Of a stretch of 64,000 bases of DNA, positions 36,884-46,853 are shown in pieces. A model generated the notes under the pieces. The model made no database searches. It was not told where the DNA came from and saw only the letters and a list, made by a program, of their open reading frames with translations. The DNA is from Hyaloperonospora brassicae (lineage: Eukaryota > Oomycota > Peronosporomycetes > Peronosporales > Peronosporaceae), in assembly GCA_947650285.1 (NCBI GenBank), contig CANTFL010000375.1:186001-250000 (forward strand), read 5' to 3'. A program made the translations under genes and the position numbers. Every line of letters begins with the position of its first letter. Position 1 is the stretch's first letter.

Positions 36884-37325
36884 TGTAACGGAGTATCCCG
36901 TTACATGAAGTTTTCATTAAGGCTAAAATGACAATCAAGAATATCACGTTGAATATTATTTCAACAATAGCACAAAGCATGATGATATTGTTGGGATGAC
37001 CGAAGGGTCTACTCATTAGTTGATTTCGTGATTATATCAACCCACCAATCGCTGCCAGATGCGCACAATGGGTGGTGAGTAGACATCATCATACGTTTAG
37101 TTAGATTAATATAATTAAGTCAGGACGAACAGAGACACAAGAGTAATTGGACTTAATTGTATTAAAGAACAGTTTTCACTTTACCACGACTAGAGCCTTT
37201 GCCGTAGTCGTTACCTTCCTTTGTGTAAGTGTTTACACCTAGCTGGGCACTGACGTTCACTGTTGTTTGTGAAAGATAAACTCCTTACTGGTAGTCCAGT
37301 ACGTAGCCGTCGGTGCTTCGTTACA
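36884..37325 (+). mobile_element. Solo LTR with 5-base target duplication
   Basis: 442 bases from TGTAACGGAG to TTCGTTACA. Flanked on both sides by AGCCG (36879-36883 and 37326-37330), a perfect 5-base duplication as left by Gypsy integrases. No internal region remains, so the element was reduced by LTR-LTR recombination. Contains the nested inverted repeat at 37007-37084. Confidence 0.93.
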
Positions 37326-37330
37326 AGCCG
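37326..37330. repeat. Target-site duplication, right copy (AGCCG)
   Basis: Five bases directly after the solo LTR; identical to 36879-36883. Confidence 0.9.
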
Positions 37331-37973
37331 TCTATCCTCACTCATCGAAAACTCGCCCCACCGAAGACCTGGTGCAAGCGAGAGCTACCATCGATGACGA
37401 ATCTGCTCCGACACACGATTAACCATTACATCTGCAACCACGTCCCACTTTTTGCCAAATACCGGGATAGCTTCACGTAGGACCGAATCTTTTCTAGCGT
37501 AAAGGTTGACCGCGTTTTTTCCCGCGTCCAGCGCTGTCTTGTACCGAGTAAGACAATGAGATGCTGGCCTTCCCGGCACTGGTATTCGCTTTGCAATCTC
37601 GTGCCACTTCTTCATCAGTTTCGGTTCTTCTTGTCCCGTGGACAACCGTCGAACCGCTGTGTCTTCTTCTTTCGTGCACGCGTCAAGCCGAATCGTCGGC
37701 AACTCGTGCAAGTCATACCACAATTTGCACGCAATACCCGAACATTTAATTGGAAACTTTCTCAACTTGCGTGTCTCCTGCCACGCGCGAAGTTTGTTTA
37801 ACTCTTGCAGAAGTTTCTCCATGTTAGTGGAGTGTGTCATGTAGAAACATTCGCCAAAGTACGCGACGACTTTACGCTCTCGACCAGAGAAAATAGTTGG
37901 GAGCTTGGCTACAAAGTACTCGTGAATATGAGCACATAGAAACTCGGATGTCGTTGCCACTGCCGATGGTCAT

Positions 37974-38088
37974 ATCCTGGCATCGTACCATTCAATTGTA
38001 TACCGTATTCGAGACAGTAGAGATCACAGCAGGCATTGCCCGTTCGGATACCGCCATGGCCGAGATGGATTGATAAAATCTCGCGCAT
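37974..38088 (-). pseudogene. Alpha-tubulin N-terminal fragment
   Basis: From an ATG at 38088 the minus strand encodes about 38 residues starting [20 protein letters not shown] and continuing [12 protein letters not shown], recognisably the alpha-tubulin N-terminus (MREx-SIH-G--GI--GNAC--LYCLE-GIQ) at roughly 60% identity. Similarity stops at MPG, where alpha-tubulin would continue SDKT. The GTP-binding loops are therefore absent. It lies immediately upstream of the SNAPC4-like pseudogene on the same strand. It could be an isolated exon or a retained gene fragment. Confidence 0.7.
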
Positions 38089-38103
38089 GAGTGCATTTAC
38101 CAT

Positions 38104-38983
38104 TTAAGATAGAAATATAAAAAATATTAAAAATACTTAAACTTTTTACCATTAACTAAAACTATAAATCCTTTTTTACATTTTTATTTATAACTTATAA
38201 ATATATTGTGTGATATATATTTTAAATAAATAAGCTAACATTATCGATATTACAAGCTTATAAATGTTGAGGTCTTTACGATCAACTGCTCAAATGATTT
38301 CTTATGAAATAACAATAAATTTTTAGTTTTATAAAAAAAATCCTAATGATGATCCTAGAAAATTTTTTATGATGTAAAATTTTATTTTTTTAAAATTTTA
38401 TTTTATATCAATAAAATAACAAGAAGCTTTATTTGCATGCATAAATCGAATTAACCGTCCATTTTTTGAGAAGTAGTAGGTGACTACGTGTTTTACATAG
38501 TACTCTGCACTATAAAATGTATAGTCCTTTTTAGCATTATAGGAGGGTGGGTGTGCTCGTAGCAAAACTGGGGTGTGCCCCTTGGCGTGACCATTGATGA
38601 ATATTGTCAACTAAGATAATATTGACATTGGTGTATGCATTTACCGATGACATGTATGAGGCTCACCCGTTTTACGGTGCCTTACAGTCGTCTTGCACAT
38701 ATGTATTTGTAAGAGACCATCGAGTTTTTAGCGCTTCATTCTTCATTTATTGCTGAATTGGCCTCGTCGATGCTTCTTATGTGTTATTTGAAACATGTAA
38801 ACGCATGCATTTACTAGTGCATAGAGCGATGAAGGCCGCCGAAAGTGTCGCGTGGAAGTGAATTGCGGACCGTAGAGCCGTATGCGTGGGCGCAAAGTTA
38901 GAGACGACAAAGAATGTATTGAGCAATAGAGTAAGGCATCTCTTGCAGTATGTTCGTGTTGAACAAGCTAGACCTATGTTCAA
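38104..38983. other. AT-rich intergenic DNA
   Basis: 38100-38420 is extremely AT-rich with poly-A/T tracts; the rest has no supported gene. It lies directly downstream of the effector-like gene at 38984. Confidence 0.45.
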
Positions 38984-39496
38984 CTAGAAAAATCTAGAAA
39001 AATTTATCACTATCGCAGCTATAATACCAAGGAGCAAAGTTCCTCCTATTATTTGCTCACCGTGTCCTCTGTACCACTTTTTGTTGCGAGATAAGGCCGA
39101 TGCCTCATCCACCTTTCCCGCCGTCTTCGCCTTTTCTACCAGCCCGTCGCCGTCCGTCGTCGACTTCGCACGCTGCAGTACACCGTCTGCCGCTTTTGCG
39201 GTAGCTATTTCGCCTTTCGATTTCCAGCCAATTTTTGTCTTTAACCCCGAAAAAAAACCCTTCAGTGTTCTCGCTTCATCGTCGCCCAGTATCGGTCCTC
39301 CTTCCCCCTCCGATTGTAACTCATCGCCATCCGTATGGGCGAGTTCGAGACGACGGGTCACCTCGTCATCGTTCTGGGGATGCTGAACGGCTTTCAAGCT
39401 TCTTGTAGCCGAGACGACGCTGCAGCTGCTGGTCAACAAGACGCTCAACACGAGCAGGAAGCAACGAGTTCGCGTCATGAACGCCTTACAGACCAT
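38984..39496 (-). CDS. RxLR-like secreted effector with C-terminal membrane anchor, copy 1
   Basis: 170 aa from the ATG at 39496. Residues 1-30 are a clear signal peptide (CFLLVLSVLLTSSCSVVSA). An RSLK site sits at 32-35, an RxLR-like variant, followed by acidic Asp/Glu-rich stretches; DDEAR at about 71-75 may stand for the EER motif. The middle is Lys/Ala/Glu-rich and hydrophilic. The last ~25 residues form a membrane helix (IIGGTLLLGIIAAIVINFS), suggesting a tail anchor in a host membrane after delivery, an inference. Copy 2 at 61788 has an identical first 40 residues and an unrelated C-terminal half. In known oomycetes such proteins are translocated into plant cells to alter defence; no host target can be named. 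Confidence 0.75.
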   Translation of the reverse strand: MVCKAFMTRTRCFLLVLSVLLTSSCSVVSATRSLKAVQHPQNDDEVTRRLELAHTDGDELQSEGEGGPILGDDEARTLKGFFSGLKTKIGWKSKGEIATAKAADGVLQRAKSTTDGDGLVEKAKTAGKVDEASALSRNKKWYRGHGEQIIGGTLLLGIIAAIVINFSRFF

Positions 39497-40286
39497 TTCT
39501 GCGATCGATGGACTGCAGAGCGCTTAATGGGCTGAAGAGCGCTCGATATTGAGCTGAAAGGGGACACTGTTTCGTCCAAGCAGTGGAGTGTATTTTCGAT
39601 TGTGTCTACAAATGAACAAACTCGAACCGTCAAGTTGTATGTACGCTGCCTTCGCCGTCTGCTCGCGTGGCAAACAGTCGACGCCACACGTTGTATCTTC
39701 GTGTCATCCCACGCCATTCCAAAGACACAATCGAGTGACGGACTACCCCTACCTACATGCAGCTATGTTGACGCCTCGTACTTTTTTCGCTCCATCTTCA
39801 CACACAAACACACGAGTCGTCTACGCATCTTCCTCGATGGTTCCTGGAAGATGAGCATAAATTCGTGCACTTGCGAGGACGCTCCCGCTGCCATTGCATC
39901 GATTTGCTACTGCAAACGGCAGGCGGGCATTTCACACGCTTGTCGAATGGTCCTCTGGTGCGCTTCTACCACGCAGCGTTCGTTCTTCATCTCACTGTCT
40001 ATCTCAACGGCACTTCTAGTACGCCAGGCGGCAAAAAACATTCTATTTGCACTCGATGCCACGCTGCCCTTTTCTTGTGTGCGCACACGCTGGCTTCGTG
40101 CATGCAACACTGTCGCTCTATCGTCGAAGCAGTGCATTTATCTCAGTGATGGTGCACGGATCAGCATGTGCCTTCCTTGTTTACTTGACCTTGTCGCGCG
40201 TCCACAGAGCATATTGAAGAAGGAGCGTCCAAAAGAACACATTACGTATGTAACGTGCATGGACGATGTGACGAGCGCTCGTCGTT

Positions 40287-40496
40287 TCAGAGACCCTCGC
40301 GCTGAAGGCTGTTATCAGCGTCGCTCGGTCCCGTCGACAGCATCTGTGCAACGGTCATCCGTGGACGTGGCCATGTTTGCACGAGCGGGTCGCTAGATGT
40401 CGACGGTACACGAGCCGTATCCGTCACTACTCGACTTTGGATTGACATCCTCCATTTGACCGCGTGCGTCTCAGCATCTTGCAACGTGCAGCCCAT
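40287..40496 (-). CDS. Small duplicated open frame, uncertain
   Basis: A 69-codon frame starting at an ATG, MGCTLQDAETHAVKWRM..., is retained in both arms of inverted duplication 1 (other copy 60627-60836) with a few amino-acid differences near the end. The opposite strand is also open here in both copies, so coding on this strand is not proven. Confidence 0.22.
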   Translation of the reverse strand: MGCTLQDAETHAVKWRMSIQSRVVTDTARVPSTSSDPLVQTWPRPRMTVAQMLSTGPSDADNSLQREGL

Positions 40497-40612
40497 TTCT
40501 CATCCCCACACATCCAGCCGTGTGCACGGTGTCGCAAACGAAGCGCTAGGAGGCTATTTGAACGAGCGGAGGTATAGCAATACCGTGCCGCATCATTAGT
40601 CTAGATTACGCT

Positions 40613-40680
40613 GCATACACTGGATCGCGGCATACACTGGATCGCGGCATACACTGGATCGGGATACGCTGGATCATGGC
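40613..40680 (-). repeat. 17-base tandem repeats, left arm
   Basis: About four imperfect copies of GCATACACTGGATCGCG. The matching place in the right arm has a similar array with a slightly different arrangement. Confidence 0.8.
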
Positions 40681-41645
40681 ATGGACTTGCTCGCACATGG
40701 ACTCATAGCTACGCCAAGTACTTGAGAGCATCTCTCGCACGCTGGTCGAGTGCATGCAGTGTCTGTCAGCATCCGTTCGACGCCGCATGTCAAATCCCTT
40801 TTCAGTCAACAGTGCAGCTCTGGTGTCGTTGCTGAAGTACGTCGTCCTGTGAGCAGAGCAGTCGATGTTACTCCTTCTCCAACGGGCATGCATGACGTTC
40901 GTCTGATCATGCATCCTGTACGCGGTAAGCTGCACTTTACGTCCTAGGAACACATACTTGACCGGCGGTCGAAAACGATGAACCCTCTTCGCGTGTGGAG
41001 CTTGCGCGGATGGACATTCATCGCGTTCGTACAGACAAATACGGAATATACGGCTCGACTACAGCTGCGACCGGGCGTGTCGTGAACGAGAAGCCACGTT
41101 CATCATCCTGGGGGGAGTCAGTGGCCTGTCTTGGCTCGACATCGCTGTCCAGACATAGCATAGCGACTGGATCCATCACGTTTATGCATCACCCAATCGA
41201 TGTCACACCCTGCCGTGACACGGTCAATGCCTGTTGTCAATGATGGACAGTGACGATCGAGAAACGCATAGCGCGTTGCGCTCGTCGCGTTACACAGCGA
41301 TGCGAGACATCGCGTCTTGCGCAAAGATGCTACACACTATCATCCTTACCATTGTCATCGTGTGAGGCCGCTGTGTGTAGAGCGCGCGATGCATCGGCTA
41401 CTTAGCTGCTCCGTCCACGTTATCGCCCAACATGCGGCGGACGTTGGTAACAATCGCTGTCGTCCCGACTCCAAGAGGCCTTCGCAAATATGAGCTCCGT
41501 GCTGCTGTAGAGGGGCCAAGATTCAGCAATATGCCATGACCACCACCAACGTTGTCAGTGGCCGGCTTTTTGCATCGTCGTGACCGCTTGGACTGATGGG
41601 TAGAAACGTGGAGCGATTGTTTCGAGCAATTGTTTACTCGGGCGA

Positions 41646-42805
41646 CGCATGATGAATGTTGTACGTCTGTGTGAAGATGCCTGTACTTTGTCTACGGTCG
41701 GGCTGGATTTATTCATGCTGCAAGAGTCCGTTGTCCGTTTACATTGATGTCGCTGCCGATTTTGAAGGTCGTTCGGACTCTCCTTCTGAACACGAGTTTT
41801 CGCCTTTTTTTCTATGTTGCTACGGGTTGCAGTGCTGACCAGTAGACGGGAATTACGCTTTAGACACCGCCGATGAACAAAAGACCTTTGTTGCTGCAGG
41901 AATCTTGGTCTAGAAAGTATACACGCTCTGCCGCCGTCCAATGGCTGGTTTGTAGTGTCAAACTTTGTATTCGAGTCACCTCGTCCCGTCTATATTCGCA
42001 TTCGAGAAAGTCCGAAAGCGATCAACGCATACTGGGTGATGTATGTGACAAGTCATTGCCTGCAGCAAATGAGCATATGATAGTGTGACAGTTCGACTGC
42101 GGTTTGTGTTTCTGGTGTTGGATGCTTTTCTTTACTGCATGGAGCTACGAGCGTGGAGAGTGATTGCAGAAGCCCAATATCTGTGGTCGATCATTTTGAG
42201 GTGCTGTGCAACCCGCAGTGTGCATTCCTTGATGTGCAAAATGTCATGTATGACTCCGACTCGACAGGAATGTTCAAATAACCCTCTATGCCTGCTACAG
42301 ACGAACGGACGTGGCGGCTACAAGAGCGGTCACCTACACGTGCTTGCATCACGAAGACCACAAATCGAGATATGCATCGCAAACGTTGTCATACGCTATT
42401 GTTTTGTTGCCGCTTGTCATGTCATATCTCCTCACTGCTCCTTCCGAGTAAGTCACCACACCTGAACGCATCACCTTGATCAGCCAACAAAACGATCCAG
42501 TACGCCTAAGTCGACGTGTGGGCGAAACTTGTTGACCTTTATACTGTAAACCTGAGCACAAAAGGTACGGATAGCTAGCGCGCCAAGTGTTCAAGCCTGG
42601 CTCCTCCTACGTCGACCATTGCTTGAATAGCTTCCGATGAACAGCAAAACAAAACACACAACAAGCGTTGTCGCAACTTCTTCAAGGTGATAGTCGGCCA
42701 TGCAAACCGGTCCAATCTTGACCGTGTCCTACTTCTGGACAAATACGCATTGTCTTCTAACGTGTCGCCACCATCTGTCGACTTCACACGCTCCAGGACA
42801 TTCTG
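41646..42805. other. Spacer between inverted duplication 1 and Gypsy B
   Basis: No gene, RNA or transposon domain is recognised. Plus frames at 42085-42465 and minus frames at 42349-42826 have no family features. Confidence 0.35.
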
Positions 42806-43240
42806 TGTGAAACGGGGCCCCAACAACTACGAACTGGTCTGCCAGTACGGAGTCAACTCTCACTGAAAACAGTGAAGGTCAGTGCCGTACTAGGTATAGA
42901 CACTCTACAGAGGAAGGAAAACGACTAAGGTGAGAATCTAGTTGTAGGAAAAGAATACTGTTGTTTAAGACAACTCAGTACCATGACTCTTGTTTTCTGT
43001 TTTGACCTGACTTAATTCTATTATATAACTAAACGTGTGATGACGTTCACTCACCACCCATTGCGCGCGTCTAGCAGCGATGGGGGGTCGATATAATCAC
43101 ATCATCAACCAATGAGTAGACCTCTACGTCGTCAAAAATACATCAATACTAAGTGATATTGTTAAATAAATATTCAACATAATACTCTTTATTGCCATTT
43201 CGAACAATGGTATTGTCATGATGTTTGCTACCCCGTTACA
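42806..43240 (-). repeat. 3' LTR of Gypsy element B
   Basis: About 435 bases, ending CCCCGTTACA on the plus strand. Closely similar to 50466-50849 plus 52147-52206. Carries the nested inverted-repeat block at about 43043-43123. Confidence 0.88.
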
Positions 43241-43321
43241 TCACCCCCCTTATCGGATACTTACTTTGTGGATATCAAAATGTAATGACCACTCGCTAAA
43301 CGCCATTGGGACAGGAAGCAC

Positions 43322-44480
43322 TTGCTTGGTCAGATCCATTCATACCTGACCGTGCCTATCATAGTTAACATTTCGATACATGATGACTCAAAGAGAGCAC
43401 AGTACGTTGCTACACAAGCCTCCGCGACAGACGACTCGACGTCTGGTGCTTCTTTTCTGCTTGCGGCACCTGATGCCGCAGGCGCACATGGTATTGAACC
43501 ACGTGATTACGATTACAGTAAGCTATGGGCTATCTACTAAAGCGGGTCCGACGTGTCTGACTCGGGAAAGGATTCAGAGGCATCCAGGTCGCCCGCAGTG
43601 CCCTTTGTCATCAAACGCCATACCAACGAACGGAATCGTGACTTTCAACAAATTCTGATCAGAAGTAATGATGAGTACGGTGGTGGGTACGATTACTCAT
43701 GACCACGGTCAACTCGTGCGTCTTTGCATGATCGTGGCGATGTTAGCGCGAGCCGTCGTCGGTCTGAGAACCGCGGTACGGACGTTGGTACCACGTTGAA
43801 ACGTGGTGAGCTTAAGCCGTGGGACTTCACCAAACGTCTCATCAATAGCCTGTCTCACACGTCAAGCCAGCATTATGGAATCTTACTATTAGATGTGAGC
43901 GAGCTTCATGGCTTCTCCTTTAGTGCGAAGAATGCTTGCGCTGAGGAAAACACTCACCTCGAGGCATTTCTTCGACATCGATAGTACAATAGCAGTCAAA
44001 AGCGCGATAGGACCTCGCTTTTGGAGGCGTGATACGCTTTCGTAAAAACGTCGTACGGATTAGTCGTAAAACGTGGATTCAAAAGCTTGATCCAGCACGC
44101 GGAAAGTTTTAAAAGCGAACCGAAACCGGTGCAATGTCCCGGTTGCATTGTTTGTCGCGTGAGGCAGGCAGTCCTTGCCCCACATGGGGTGACCGTTGTG
44201 CGGGTTGTGCATACAACTCGCAGGTAGAGTTAACTTCATTCGTTTGTAAAACATTTATAGAAGATAGGAGCAAAAACGTCTCACGACGGTATAAACCCAA
44301 CTCGTATACCACTTTATTGGGCGAACAGCCGAACCCTTGAAACATTCTGCAACCCCAGTCCAGCGCGCTCAAAGATAAGTCTTTTCCTAAGTTCGCCCTG
44401 GGGAAGGTCACACATCTCGGCTGAGCTGCGGGACGCGATTGCAAACTTGTAATCCGTCTACAAGCGCCAAAAACGCGTGT
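43322..44480 (+). pseudogene. Antisense open frame of Gypsy B, decayed homologue of that in A
   Basis: On the strand opposite to pol, pieces 43322-43540, 43541-43984 and 44134-44250 form one series with stops and a frameshift. The first part is Ser/Asp/Ala-rich (GSDVSDSGKDSEASRS). The later part matches element A: QKRDRTSLLEA, RKTWIQKLDPARGKF and LSREAGSPCPTWGD align with A's RKRDELSFVQA, RKVWLNKVDVARNRF and LSREAGLPCLWWGE. The region ends where the chromodomain frame of the other strand ends (44481). Function unknown. Confidence 0.55.
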
Positions 44481-44955
44481 TCAGCGATGGTCTCTCGGAC
44501 CAATCAAATGAGTCACGTCGTACTGTTGGGCGAGACTTTCAACATCAGCCATCAGATGGGACCGAGGATCCCAGCTGTCATACGAAGGTGGATACCCCCG
44601 CCAGCGCAAAAGGTACCTTGATTGCTCACCGTTCTTCATGCGGTGACTCAATATACTCTCCACGTGAAAGCGTCGACCACCGTGAGAATCCACCAGCGGC
44701 TCTGGTGGAGGTTGAAACACAAGGTCCGGCTCAGCCTCCGGGTCTGCAGAAGATTTGCGGTCGCTACGAACGAGTCCTAACCGAGTTGAGTGAGGATTTG
44801 AAGCACGAGTACAGTCGTCACCATGACTTGATAATGACCGTGCGACGTCTCCGTACCGATCGAGAGAAAGGCCGATCGGATTTCGCGTTCTCTCAGCTTG
44901 AGAGAGAACGCGAGCGTCGTGTCTTGCGCGACGAGATAGCGGCTGCTCATCGTTA
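44481..44955 (-). pseudogene. Chromodomain and spacer of Gypsy B integrase
   Basis: One open minus-strand frame encodes a hydrophilic spacer, then PPPEPLVDSHG and a full chromodomain (FHVESILSHRM, RYLLRWRGYPPSYDSWDPRS, LAQQYDV) ending at a stop at 44481. The domain itself is uninterrupted, with aromatic and Trp positions of the fold in place. It is classed as a pseudogene because the upstream integrase is broken. Confidence 0.85.
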
Positions 44956-44986
44956 GGCTACGTTACTGAACGACCAACATGAAAGT

Positions 44987-46642
44987 TTAGGTCGTGATCA
45001 CAAGAATCGGTTGAGGATGTTTTAAGCGTGCACGACATCTCCGTTCTTGAAATGGGACCTCGTACGGATGGTACGGGTGGCGACTCCCACCATATAAAGT
45101 AGGATTTATACGCATCCTACGAGGTAGACTCGACCGTGTATGAATCGCATTGGTGGTGTAATACACGAAAGGGATCATTGTATTTTGGCAGTCGTAAACT
45201 ACTGCCGACACTAGTAAACTACTGCCGACATTTTTGTTTGTATGTTTGGATAGTCTTACCGTAGACAGTAATACTAAGTCGTTAAGCTGAAATGTAAGAA
45301 CATTTGCTCTTCCATTTCTTTTCTGCGTTCCGTTTCTGGTGGTACACCGCGTTTGCGATGAAGTTCTGAGCAAAACGGACTGCCGCCTCTTAATTCAACA
45401 GGAAGTTCTCTGTTGACTCGTTGTTGTGCCTTGAGTGCGCTTCGTGCGCACTGCTAGTAGGTTCTTCTCTTCATCAGAGAGGGTGTTGACTCCCTCGCTG
45501 GGTTGGTTATTGACGATACTGAACCTGTAAGTATTGTTTTCACTGTCTGGTAAATCAGCATCTTCATTGCTACTGCCAAGATCGACTTCGTCGATGTTGA
45601 CATTGTCGAAATCGGCATCAAACGTATCGTCGTGTGCGGTGATACGTGATGACCAAGATCCGGACCGGTTTTTGCTCGATCGAGCCCCTCCCCCCCCTTG
45701 ACTCAGCGTCAATCTGTACTGGGGCGGGAATACGTGGGTGGCGTCAACATTCACGTATAACGGTGTATGCGTCGTCGTCCCATGCACGGGGCTGTTGATG
45801 GCAAGTTCGACCATCGGCAAGAACTCACCTTGATTGGAAACAGAGTGTACGTGCACTCGAAGTATTTCTTTGAGGACGCAATTTGCACGTTTTGTATGAC
45901 CATTCGGTTCGGGATGGTCAGAGGTGGACATCTTCCACCGTGTTTACAAGATGCGAAACACGGACTGCCAGAAATCCGCCGTGAACCGCGGGTCACGGTA
46001 GGACACGAAACCACGGGTAACCCGTGGAGTCGAAATATCGTGTCAATGAAGACACGAGCACAGCCCTGTGCCATGATCGACTCAGGAACAGCAGCAAGAT
46101 GCACCATCTTGCTGAATCTATCAACGAACACAAGAATACCATTATTCTTGTGGTCGTCTTCGGGGAAGCCTAAGACCAAGTCCATGGAAACGGACGGCCG
46201 ACACTCTTCCGGAATTAGATGGAGGTTGTAAGAGCGCACGAGAATGAAGGACTAGAGCTTTACTCGTCGACAAAACGCGCAAGCACGAATGTACTTGCGC
46301 ACAAACGGATATTGTAGGGGTCAGTAGAAGTCGTGTCTGACCGTGTGGAAAGTATCCACTCGACCACGATGTCCACCTGTTGGCGCATCGTGACATTCGA
46401 ACATGATGCGCAAGCGTAAATCATCATGATCGGGTACGACGACGATAGGCGTGCCCTCGGCTTTCGCCTGGAATTGCAGTATAGTACAGCAACCCGTTTC
46501 GAGTCGTATACTCATCCGATGAGGAACGGTATAGAGCCGGCAAATCTGTCAAGTATTTCCGAAATGGATTAGCAGTATGATCAATTAATCGAAGGAGATT
46601 CTCATCTCCTGCATATGCCTCTCGCACGTCGTCGAGTAGCAC
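44987..46642 (-). pseudogene. Integrase of Gypsy B, broken, with acidic insert
   Basis: Pieces 46642-46321 (zinc-binding region, CHDAPTGGHRGR), 46239-45751 (core start, SMDLVLGF and FVDRFSKMVHLAAVPES) and 45931-45395 (core end, DHPEPNGHTKRAN), then 45373-44987 (RKMR-type tail: LPRRMRINPTLYGG). The usual NGQTER is NGHTKR here, so the catalytic Glu is replaced by Lys. An insert rich in Asp, Glu and Asn (DDTFDADFDNVNIDEVDLGS) follows the core, as in element A. Confidence 0.85.
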
Positions 46643-46853
46643 CGACGATGGTACACTAACTGATAGCGCCGCAACATTGTGTAAGGACTTACTGTTGACG
46701 GGTGCAGTCGGCTTGTAGTCGGGCCTACGCGAGAGAGCATCAGCGACAACGTTTAGTATGGTGGTTTATACTGCACGTAGAAGCTGTAGTGCGCGAAGAA
46801 AGACAGCCACCTCGCCATTATTTAGAGAGGTGTGGACTCTTGACGGCATTGCA

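Larger units (their letters stand above)
36545..37960 (-). pseudogene. Myb-repeat protein, SNAPC4 (SNAP190)-like, split by a solo LTR
   Basis: Minus-strand reading from 37960 gives an N-terminal region, then Myb repeats: KKWHEIAKRIPVPGR..LTRY, then FGKKWDVVADVM..RHRW, a TAG (37385-37387), then LAPGLRWGEFSMSEDRRL to 37326. The solo LTR 36884-37325 interrupts here. Past it the same phase resumes (LPALRAYMPKG, TAG, VPWNGICHRVPGRTQPAHRDRY), and after a frameshift a last repeat (LWPRLSAELSGRTKSQLCR) is followed by LDPDAHDKPRR. SNAPC4 is the DNA-binding subunit of the snRNA-activating complex. Removing one target-site copy and the LTR restores the phase, so the LTR hit this gene. Two stops and one frameshift make it a clear pseudogene. 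Confidence 0.8.
39300..41645. repeat. Inverted duplication 1, left arm
   Basis: Matches 59472-61985 in inverse orientation over more than 2 kb, starting inside the effector coding sequence and running through its upstream region. The far end stops at GCAATTGTTT/ACTCGG near 41645. It contains many short frames on both strands; none is convincing as a gene, because frames do not survive equally in both arms. Confidence 0.88.

Noticed and set aside
37007..37084. Hammerhead ribozyme in the LTR hairpin block
   Set aside because: A three-way-junction shape is possible, but the hammerhead core CTGATGA...GAAA is absent.
39602..40396. 264-codon plus-strand frame upstream of effector 1
   Set aside because: It starts at GTG and is broken by frame changes in the otherwise similar right arm, so it is not conserved as a protein.
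44477..44956. 160-codon plus-strand frame with a coiled-coil-like tail in element B
   Set aside because: The minus strand is open over the whole stretch and encodes the integrase spacer and chromodomain; the plus frame is its shadow. The true antisense candidate lies to its left.
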